Of a stretch of DNA of 64,000 nucleotides, positions 59,484 to 64,000 are shown in pieces (positions within the stretch are counted from its first letter, which is position 1; every line of letters begins with the position of its first letter). Source of the DNA: Homarus americanus (taxonomy: Eukaryota; Arthropoda; Malacostraca; Decapoda; Nephropidae). Below the pieces are notes generated by a model that saw only the letters and a program-made list of their open reading frames with translations, ran no database searches and was not told where the DNA came from. Where the stretch lies: positions 27,501 to 91,500 of the forward strand of contig NW_024751680.1 of NCBI RefSeq assembly GCF_018991925.1, in the 5' to 3' direction. The translations under genes and the position numbers were made by a program.

Positions 59484-61103
59484 ACAACAACAACCAGGAG
59501 CCTTCTACATACACACCTCAAAGTAAGTGTACTTTACTGCATTTATTTTTACTTTGTATGTAATTTTCGATGAGCTGGAACCAATTACCCAAAATCCCAT
59601 TGAAACAATGGTTTCGGTTAACAAAATTTTCGGTTCACGAACGACCTTCTGGAACAAATTGTGTTCAGTAACCGAGGGACCACTGTATTGTCAATTTTGT
59701 TTGTGTGCCTCGTTCTGGATTTCCCTCAGGAATTTTCCCACCCAACAGGGCAAGAATGTGAGCCTTTTGCTTTCCAGACATGTTTTTGGGAGTGTGATCT
59801 TTTCTGTCATCAGAATGTGGTAGATAATAATGCACTTGTCCAGGTGACAGTTAAACACACACTGGATGCAGGAATCTTGCAGAGAGGTCCAAGGGATCAC
59901 TCATTTAACAGACAAAAAATTTAAAACCAAATTCAATTTGGCAGGCAATAACCAGACTTAATTTTATTATAAACTATGTCTCTAGTTAGGTAATCAGGAT
60001 CAATATTTTTTTGCAAACTATAGTTAAGAGTGTAGTTATTTTGACTAAGTTATGCAGAACCTAAATATATAATCGCCATTCATGTTAGGCTGCAGTGGGG
60101 ATATTCTCATGCAAATTACCAATCTAAAGCTGGCAACAGAGTACTGTATATACACTATTTGTGTACTGTTCCTCATGCATATACAGTATATCTTTGTACA
60201 TTACCCTTATGTAACGGTGTACTCTTTATGTTCATCTTATCCTTGGGTACACTTTCATCCTCTTCTGTTATCGTGTTAAAAATGGGGAATAGATAGGCTT
60301 TAAATACCACCTACAACCTTTAAACATTTGCTTCCCATTGGCTACTCTTGGAAGTAATATACTACTTGTTTACGTAAATTACCGATTACATATTAGGTAT
60401 TTATATAATTCATTGGAGATTTTCACCTCAGCCCATACATGAGTGCAGACTTGGAGAAGATGGCCACAGCCTTCAACACTACTATTTCTGCATTAGAAGA
60501 TGAATTAATGGCTCTAATTCTCGATGGTCAAATCCAGGCTCGGATAGACTCTCATAATAAGGTGAGTTTATATTATACAGTGAGTTGTTCCTGAGAGCAC
60601 TGGGATTATGTGTTGAACTATAGGGAGATGGTGTGTGTTGCATTTTAGTGGAAGCATATGGCAAGTACCTCACAAGTAGTAACCAGGCTAATGTACAGAA
60701 TTCCTATAGAGTTATTTATGTTGCTTTTGAGAGAATAGTTGATTACCAAACAATTATTTATCTTATGCATCCAGTGCTTCCTTTTGAAACTAGTTAAAAA
60801 AAAAGTATATAATTGAAATAAAGAATGTTTCTCTAATTCATTAAATTATCAAATGTTATGGAACATTTACAGATCTTGTATGCCAAGGCAGTAGAAGAAA
60901 GGAGTATGACCTTTGAGCGATCACTAGAGATGGGTCGTGAACACATCATGAGGGTAAAGGGACTAATCCTCCGGTCAGCACTTATCAAGAACCAGATTCA
61001 CGTCAAGAGTCCGCCACGGGAGGGTGGAGGAGGGGGCGGGCAAGGGAGTGGAGATGTCACTATGGCAGCTACCAACAGTTCAGCATCTGCTCCCAGGAAC
61101 TAA
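33232..61103 (+). CDS. GPS1: COP9 signalosome complex subunit 1 (CSN1/GPS1), 12 exons
   Basis: CSN1 is a scaffold subunit of the COP9 signalosome, the complex that removes NEDD8 from cullin-RING ubiquitin ligases. Coding exons: 33232-33264, 43479-43568, 44518-44699, 45186-45351, 47980-48141, 51204-51287, 51749-51838, 52958-53106, 55167-55272, 58018-58106, 60432-60561, 60873-61103. They sum to 1,512 nt, about 503 residues plus stop, close to the animal family length near 490-500. All introns are GT-AG and phases agree at each junction. Diagnostic stretches are [92 protein letters not shown] and [12 protein letters not shown]. The helical-repeat part covers roughly residues 60-280 and the PCI domain roughly 280-440; the tail is Gly/Ser-rich. 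No frameshift or stop was found, so the gene looks functional. Confidence 0.95.
33265..35912. other. CSN1 intron 1, proximal part without recognised elements
   Basis: AT-rich sequence. An oligo-A run at 34048-34061 may mark an old retroposed sequence. No exon or transposon could be assigned. Confidence 0.5.
35913..37390 (-). mobile_element. LINE fragment (C-terminal RT part) with long 3' UTR
   Basis: On the minus strand, from about 37390 to 36599, frames joined by small shifts encode [40 protein letters not shown], then a 170-codon frame with [38 protein letters not shown] and [12 protein letters not shown]. This is the C-terminal third of a CR1/Jockey-like LINE ORF2; the palm motifs are gone. 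The stop lies at 36599. A 3' UTR of nearly 700 bp follows, expanded by an (AT)n tract, to the end near 35913 (GGCTAAATAAACTGTT). The same 3' UTR recurs at 41.5 kb. Confidence 0.85.
36140..36365. repeat. (TTTTA)n and (AT)n microsatellites
   Basis: TTTATTTTATTTTATTTT followed by TATACATATACACATA and about 75 bases of pure AT. It is located inside the LINE 3' UTR; the second copy at 41.7 kb has only a short T/A tract there. Confidence 0.95.
37391..37856. other. Intronic sequence, no feature supported
   Basis: Short frames on both strands lack family features. Part may be the upstream continuation of the minus-strand LINE. Confidence 0.35.
37857..38371 (-). mobile_element. pogo/Tigger-like element with transposase N-terminal remnant
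   Basis: The right end, inverted, reads CAGTGAGTTCTGCTATAACG. The left end has the degenerate match GTATTTCTGCCATAACGCG. TAACGCG recurs in both ends. On the minus strand near 38155-38110 a frame reads [18 protein letters not shown], which matches the start of the CENP-B/psq DNA-binding region of Tigger transposases (RKRK-x-ITLE-x-KL). The rest of the transposase is absent, so this is a deleted copy. TA is present beside the right end. Confidence 0.7.
38372..39265. other. AT-rich intronic sequence
   Basis: No coding or mobile element assigned. Confidence 0.5.
39382..40434. mobile_element. pogo/Tigger-like non-autonomous element (CAGTAAGTCCTCGC family), long copy
   Basis: Left terminus CAGTAAGTCCTCGCTTAATG, right terminus inverted CAGTAAGTCCTCGTATAACG, both flanked by TA (39380-39381 and 40435-40436). 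Total 1,053 bp with no transposase frame. A 483-bp relative lies at 55834-56316 in intron 9. A segment at about 39795-39886 resembles the right end of the neighbouring element at 40565-40859. Confidence 0.85.
40565..40859. mobile_element. 295-bp MITE (CAGGTCCTCCCCGACTTACG family)
   Basis: Left terminus CAGGTCCTCCCCGACTTACG, right terminus inverted CAGGTACTCCCCAACTCACG, with TA on both sides (40563-40564 and 40860-40861). It contains TGGCTGGCAAGCTTAAAAGTG, shared with the insert near 39795. Confidence 0.85.
41192..42057 (+). mobile_element. Tc1/mariner-superfamily element with broken transposase
   Basis: Terminal inverted repeats of about 75 bp begin CAGGGTGAGTCAAAAGTCTC (left) and AAGGGCGAGTCAAAAGTCTC (right, inverted) and run on to the shared word GTAAGTCACAAAATATGC. 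TA flanks both ends (41190-41191 and 42058-42059). The + strand encodes the C-terminal half of a DDE transposase: [16 protein letters not shown], a TAG stop at 41333, [18 protein letters not shown] and [17 protein letters not shown], then after a one-base loss [19 protein letters not shown]. The two acidic residues in QQDGA and TPLEF are about 41 residues apart. The frame is cut at ACASIE by a LINE piece and ends beyond it with [20 protein letters not shown]. Confidence 0.85.
41528..41907 (-). mobile_element. LINE 3' UTR copy inside the mariner-like element
   Basis: About 380 bp matching the 3' UTR of the LINE at 35913-36600 (shared words include GGATAATAATAACAATATTA, GGCACCTGATATA and AAGTATAATGGGGGA). 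Only UTR is present, so this is a severely 5'-truncated minus-strand insertion. It splits the transposase frame of its host. Confidence 0.85.
43322..43355. repeat. A-rich then G-run low-complexity
   Basis: AAAAAAAGGGGGAGGGGGGG near the right end of the decayed hAT element. Confidence 0.8.
43479..43568 (+). CDS. GPS1: CSN1 exon 2
   Basis: Acceptor TTATTTCAG, donor GTGAGT. Encodes the acidic N-terminal segment ([15 protein letters not shown] and further Asp/Glu), residues 12-41. Confidence 0.9.
44518..44699 (+). CDS. GPS1: CSN1 exon 3
   Basis: Acceptor CTCCACAG, donor GTATAT, ends in phase 2. Encodes [18 protein letters not shown] and [18 protein letters not shown], the first helical repeats, residues 42-102. 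Confidence 0.95.
45186..45351 (+). CDS. GPS1: CSN1 exon 4
   Basis: Acceptor TTTACAG, donor GTAGAT. Encodes a Gly/Ala-rich linker and [20 protein letters not shown], residues 102-157. The linker is the least conserved part compared with vertebrate CSN1. Confidence 0.95.
45451..46395 (+). mobile_element. LINE fragment B: 3' half of an RT frame (intron 4)
   Basis: Frames joined by several shifts encode [20 protein letters not shown], then a degraded HQGSVLSP-like region, [20 protein letters not shown] (the catalytic-core YADD-like motif has lost its first residues), [14 protein letters not shown], and a zinc-binding stretch [17 protein letters not shown]. Then come FCYLGDMI and, near 46285-46390, [20 protein letters not shown]. 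The order is that of a LINE ORF2 downstream of the AFDRVP motif. It starts almost exactly where fragment A in intron 5 stops. Confidence 0.85.
46640..46905 (+). mobile_element. LINE C-terminal remnant (intron 4)
   Basis: Degraded frames contain [17 protein letters not shown] and, in another frame, [18 protein letters not shown], resembling the extreme C-terminus of the same LINE type (RGRP-x-TW-x-EVV). Probably the tail of fragment B after an internal deletion or rearrangement. Confidence 0.6.
47015..47100. mobile_element. Possible Tigger-like terminus without a partner
   Basis: CAGCAATACCCCGGTTATCA followed by two more TCxxNACGAA-like words resembles other Tigger-type termini in this window. 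No inverted partner was found nearby. Confidence 0.25.
47980..48141 (+). CDS. GPS1: CSN1 exon 5
   Basis: Acceptor ATTCACAG, donor GTAAGG. Encodes [20 protein letters not shown] and [15 protein letters not shown], the most conserved block, residues 158-211. Confidence 0.97.
48532..49042. mobile_element. 511-bp MITE (CAGGTTGACAACCCTTA family), intron 5
   Basis: Left terminus CAGGTTGACAACCCTTACTC, right terminus inverted CAGGTTGACAATCCCTTATC, with TA on both sides (48530-48531 and 49043-49044). The subterminal words CCGAAAACCGAAAA occur at both ends. The interior holds (AAT)n at 48675-48735 and (AC)n at 48908-48945. Confidence 0.85.
48675..48750. repeat. (AAT)n microsatellite
   Basis: ATAATAATAATAATAATA run of about 70 bases inside the MITE. 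Confidence 0.95.
49755..50862 (+). mobile_element. LINE fragment A: 5' half of an RT frame (intron 5), split by a MITE
   Basis: Frames joined by shifts encode the start of an RT domain: [52 protein letters not shown], then after a 384-bp [37 protein letters not shown] and [20 protein letters not shown]. Sequence before 49930 also resembles the upstream part of such ORFs (KNDHGNV and a degraded following stretch). The frame ends at about 50862, where family members continue toward the YADD core. That continuation is found in fragment B at 45451. Confidence 0.85.
50160..50543. mobile_element. 384-bp MITE inside LINE fragment A
   Basis: Left terminus GTAGTATCTCCATTAGCC, right terminus inverted GTAGAGATATCTCCGTTAGC, TA at the left edge (50158-50159). 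It lies exactly between IVNI and KGKGDALE of the LINE frame, which fixes its borders. The interior has two copies of a TTTCCTGGTACC and AAAATTCTGGGGATG module about 110 bp apart. Confidence 0.8.
51204..51287 (+). CDS. GPS1: CSN1 exon 6
   Basis: Acceptor TGTTTCAG, donor GTGAGT. Encodes [20 protein letters not shown], residues 212-239. Confidence 0.95.
51749..51838 (+). CDS. GPS1: CSN1 exon 7
   Basis: Acceptor ATTTTCAG, donor GTATGC. Encodes [19 protein letters not shown], residues 240-269. Confidence 0.95.
52958..53106 (+). CDS. GPS1: CSN1 exon 8
   Basis: Acceptor ATATTTCAG, donor GTTAGA (weak at +3 to +5), ends in phase 2. Encodes [20 protein letters not shown] and [20 protein letters not shown], the start of the PCI region, residues 270-319. 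Confidence 0.95.
53140..53200. mobile_element. Possible Tigger-like terminus, intron 8
   Basis: CAGTTGAATCCGATTATCCG followed by GAGTCCAGACAACCGGCAG resembles other Tigger-type ends with repeated CCGG/ACCGG words. A weak match (GGTTCAACTAACCGG) at about 53996 could be a decayed partner, but not convincingly. Confidence 0.3.
55167..55272 (+). CDS. GPS1: CSN1 exon 9
   Basis: Acceptor CTTTCAG, donor GTAAGT. Completes an AGT serine codon and encodes [20 protein letters not shown], residues 319-354. Confidence 0.95.
55834..56316. mobile_element. pogo/Tigger-like non-autonomous element (CAGTAAGTCCTCGC family), short copy, intron 9
   Basis: Left terminus CAGTAAGTCCTCGCTTAACG after TA (55832-55833). 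The right terminus, inverted, is CAGGAAGTCCTCGTTTAACG. Interior blocks (TTTTCCCCATAAGAAATAGA, GTACTCACTGATGG, GTGTGTGGTGGGTAGTGGAG) are shared with the 1,053-bp copy at 39382-40434, which carries extra sequence. Confidence 0.85.
58018..58106 (+). CDS. GPS1: CSN1 exon 10
   Basis: Acceptor CCTCTCAG, donor GTGAGT, ends in phase 2. Encodes [20 protein letters not shown] and RNRALIQYF in the PCI domain, residues 355-384. Confidence 0.95.
58820..59685. mobile_element. 866-bp pogo/Tigger-like element (CAGTGATCCCTCGGTTAA family), intron 10
   Basis: Left terminus CAGTGATCCCTCGGTTAATG, right terminus inverted CAGTGGTCCCTCGGTTACTG, TA on both sides (58818-58819 and 59686-59687). Subterminal words GGTTAACGAA and TTCGGTTCACGAA occur at both ends. 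A (CATCAT)n at 59452-59482 lies inside. No transposase frame remains. Confidence 0.9.
59452..59490. repeat. (CAT)n microsatellite
   Basis: CATCATCATCATCATCATCA run inside the intron 10 element. Confidence 0.95.
60432..60561 (+). CDS. GPS1: CSN1 exon 11
   Basis: Acceptor CACCTCAG, donor GTGAGT. Encodes [20 protein letters not shown] and the winged-helix strand [16 protein letters not shown], residues 384-427. Confidence 0.95.
60873..61103 (+). CDS. GPS1: CSN1 exon 12 (stop)
   Basis: Acceptor CATTTACAG. Encodes [32 protein letters not shown] and a Gly/Ser/Ala-rich tail ending SASAPRN, then TAA at 61101-61103. Residues 428-503. Confidence 0.95.
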   Translation: MLYAKAVEERSMTFERSLEMGREHIMRVKGLILRSALIKNQIHVKSPPREGGGGGGQGSGDVTMAATNSSASAPRN

Positions 61104-62270
61104 AATATGCATACCAGTGCCCAGGGCTGTGTTGAGACTAGACTTGGGCATAGTTTCAATCTTGTTGTTTGGTCCACCACGTGTGCCACAAGAGAGATGA
61201 GACTCAGTAAGACTTGCTCATTCGAGTTCTACATCAACAGTGCTCTACTGTACATCAGTCATTTCTTGTTTAATGTGGCAAAAGATACATGTTTGTGAGA
61301 GTTTTCACTGGTGACAATTATGCAGGGGTTCTATGACACTCCTGCCTTTATTTTAAGCACTACTCAACGTAACATCAAAGTGTGCTTAGCTCTTTTTTAA
61401 GTGGAGATCACAGACTCAAGAACACTAGCAGATGAACCTCAGGAGGTCTGTGGACTATGTATATCTATGCTATTTACTTGGTGTTCGTTATACCATATTG
61501 TATAGTAAAACACAACAGAGAAAAAACTCAAGTGCTCACATAAACTACAGTGCATCCTTAAAGTGAATAGCCAAAGCATAAAATCAAGATTTAAGCTGCA
61601 GCAGTTGTGACGTGCCACTTTTTAGAGAATTTCTGTTCTTAGTTGAGCAGCCTTTTTTTGCATATGAATTAATTATCAATTCACTGGAAGACAAGACCTC
61701 TGAATTCCAAGAACGGGTCATGATTTTGTCCATTATGAGCTTCCATAAGTGAGGATTATAATTGATGGTTTTCTCTTGGTTTTTTTGTTTTTGTTTTTTT
61801 TCATCTATAAAAGTTAGTGGTGACAACACATTTTAGGTTTTGCTGTTTTTTATTGTCACCCAGTGTGTACGTCACATTTGCTGCTACTGCAACATTATAA
61901 TTGGTTATTCATGTGTTCTCCTGTAGCTTGTGTTTATAGCTATCCCATTACCTGTTGCCTATTTATTGCGTTTGAAAACAAGTTTTTGGTATTTACCTGT
62001 CCTCATGCACAGACCAAGCCACTAGTCTAGACTTTTAAGTCAAAGTTTTGTTTATTAAATTGACAGAGTTCAGCAGGAGATACAGGGTTGTCATATTCTG
62101 TAACTTTTGTGATGCAGCAAGTACATATATTTGCTAGAAAGAAATGCAGTGTTCCTAAGAATTTTGCAACTGCCTTGGAAGTTAACTGGCCAGTTATCTT
62201 ATAGGGTTTTACTCTTCTGTGTAAGGCGTTGAGATTTTTTAATAATCACAGTGTTTGCACAGGAGAGCAT
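61104..62270 (+). other. Probable CSN1 3' UTR and downstream sequence
   Basis: No gene follows on either strand. An ATTAAA hexamer lies near 62054 and AATAAA only near 63706, so the transcript end cannot be fixed from sequence alone. Confidence 0.5.
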
Positions 62271-62297
62271 GCATAGTGTAATTCCCCAACAACTTGC

Positions 62298-62550
62298 TGA
62301 TGATTCACTGTCACGCACCCTGTAGCCAGGATGTCCAAGTCTTTTTGAAGTCTGCGGATACCTGGTCTTAAAAAAAAAATCATGGATAAATTTGTTTTGA
62401 GAAATTCATTTAAGCCAAATAACCTTACTGATTCACCGTCATGCACCCTGTAGCCAGGTTGCCCAAGTCTTTTCAGAATCTAAGGTTATATGGTCTAAAA
62501 AATGCAAACAAAAAACTTGGAGAAATTTGTTTAAGCCAAATAATCTTTGC
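62298..62550. repeat. Tandem duplication, about 125 bp
   Basis: Two copies sharing GCACCCTGTAGCCAGG, CCAAGTCTTTT, ATGGTCTAAAAA-like and TTTAAGCCAAATAA in the same order (first about 62298-62424, second about 62428-62548), with roughly 80% identity by eye. Confidence 0.8.
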
Positions 62551-63640
62551 TCTTGTATCAGCACTGCTTGAGGCTTGCCACCAGTGTAATTGTTGAGAAC
62601 TCTAACAATTGTTAATCATCCTAGGGGTCCAGTCACAAGCTGAGAAGTGGTCGTAACAGAGAAATGGAAAACTTCTCCACCCATCATATTTATCATGCAA
62701 ACCTTTCAACTGTGGGCTGCAGTGTTGACAAGAGTGGCTGGGAAAAAAGGTGATTTTCTATTGAGAATAGTAAAATAATAACACTATTATAAGAGTTTCT
62801 ATTACCTTTATTTCATACATTGTAAATGCAACATGTAGTATATTCAATATATATACAGAAAGATCAGTGTCATGATTAGTTGACTAAGACTAAAAAAAAA
62901 AAAATTGTGCATCATTATGGAATTTTCTGTCTAGTAATAATATACAAAATTGGTAAATTTCTTCTGTATTGAGTAAAATTGTTTTTGAATTTTTCCATGC
63001 TCTTCCATCTTTGAACATCTACTGTCTTAACCATAAACTTCCTCAGATTCTTCTCATCTCACTTACAATCAGGCAGAAGACTTTCTTGTTTTGTTTATGT
63101 ACTGTATATAATTTTAACCTTTTTTATCCACCCACATCACCTCCGTACTCTGGCCTCCACTTTATCAACAATTTCTTCTCTATTCCAAATCATTCCTCTT
63201 ATAGTGTACACTCATAACCATGCCCATTCTTGAATTTACAATGAAACTGAAGAAATTTATTCCCGTGCTTGTTCTGTATTTGTCATTCCAGTGTTGCACA
63301 TTCACACATCAGAGGAAGTGGATGATATACAGTACATGGAATCCCAGATTTTTTACTCAACTGAATTTCTCCAAGTTTACACCACTACCCTGCAACACAT
63401 ACATTTGGGGGACATGGCTTTCATTAATCTACCATCAATAGAAGACTTTCCTAAATACATGGAATTCAGTTTAAATTCTACTGTATTTCAATATTCAATC
63501 TTACTTCCCATAATATGTTATTTTTCTGATTTGTATGTTATTGTTGCTATTCAGAATTGACTTCATCTGTTTATTTTTTGTATAAATTTCTTTGTACTGT
63601 CTAGTTTACCATATTATTCATCAACGCAGTAATATATGTA
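62551..63640. other. AT-rich sequence, no feature supported
   Basis: Short frames only, no repeats or RNA genes recognised. Confidence 0.5.
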
Positions 63641-63642
63641 CA

Positions 63643-63778
63643 GCCAGCCAAGTGTAAACTGTGGCAAAATGTTCTGGTGTATGGAGACATATGGAAGGCC
63701 CCCCACAATAAACACACACAGGGGGTTCCAGATGTCTCCAAACACCAGAACATTTTGTCACAGTTCCCACTGGTTAAC
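63643..63778. repeat. Long imperfect inverted repeat
   Basis: Arms of about 58 bases: left contains AAAATGTTCTGGTGTATGGA, right (inverted) AAAATGTTCTGGTGTTTGGA, both continuing through GACAT. The spacer is about 20 bases with CACACACA. Probably a small foldback element. Confidence 0.8.
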
Positions 63779-63827
63779 TATACAGTACATGTAGTGACCT
63801 AATGGAATTTCTGCTTCATTGTGGTGA

Positions 63828-63890
63828 CCTGTGGTGTGATGGTCAGCATGCTCGCCCCACAAGCAAGTGGTCTCAGGCAGAGTAACACTA
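63828..63890 (+). repeat. tRNA-like (SINE head-like) sequence
   Basis: GTGGTGTGATGGTCAGCATG, then CTCGCCCCACAAGCAAGTGG resembles box A and anticodon-arm sequence of tRNA-derived SINEs. A clear box B is not present, so this is not a functional tRNA gene. Confidence 0.35.
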
Positions 63891-64000
63891 TGGGCAAGTT
63901 TTTTACTTCATTTGCATGTATCTACCTGACAGTAATTGGTGACCTGACTGCTAATCGATTTGTGAATTGTGTTCTGGGGTAATGTTTTACCAGTGCAGTT

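Overview
This is a eukaryotic window from an arthropod. The gene layout (small exons, GT-AG introns), minisatellites built on TTAGG/GGTTA words and an extreme load of simple repeats fit a decapod crustacean best; that taxon is an inference, not a direct observation. There are no bacterial-style operons, and nearly all long open frames are artefacts of tandem repeats.

The one clear host gene is CSN1/GPS1, subunit 1 of the COP9 signalosome, on the + strand. It can be assembled into 12 coding exons from an 11-codon first exon at 33232-33264 to a stop at 61101-61103, giving about 503 residues. All 11 introns are GT-AG and every junction keeps the frame. Intron 1 is 10.2 kb. The long 3' side (61104 onward) carries no further recognisable gene.

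1-7 kb: short satellites, then a 5.4-kb purine-rich minisatellite of 22-23 bp period (about 1470-6865). 7-12.7 kb: mostly unique sequence with one possible signal-peptide exon, tRNA-like modules near 9.7-10.1 kb and a cluster of AGGTCA half-sites near 12.3 kb. 12.7-20.2 kb: almost continuous simple repeats: CA, CCACC, TTATTG, a TTAGG-containing minisatellite, ATC, CCT and GA tracts, a 2-kb 32-bp minisatellite and a CCTT tract.

20-33 kb: a retrotransposon zone. It holds a LINE 3' end inserted into a GTA/GTG microsatellite, three 3' ends of a second LINE whose C-terminal part looks like the zinc-knuckle plus restriction-like endonuclease region of R2/R4-type elements and which sits in (GTA)n each time, a decayed minus-strand hAT transposase, a 36-bp satellite, a pair of mirror-image hairpins, and a CR1/Jockey-like reverse transcriptase gene split by a 1.64-kb insertion with LTR-like ends.

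33-64 kb: CSN1 with introns packed with DNA transposons. Six elements have ends compatible with the pogo/Tigger type (terminal inverted repeats, mostly with TA duplications), one is Tc1/mariner-like, one is a decayed hAT, and there are several LINE pieces. In intron 1 these are nested up to four levels deep. Introns 4 and 5 hold what look like complementary halves of one LINE reading frame.
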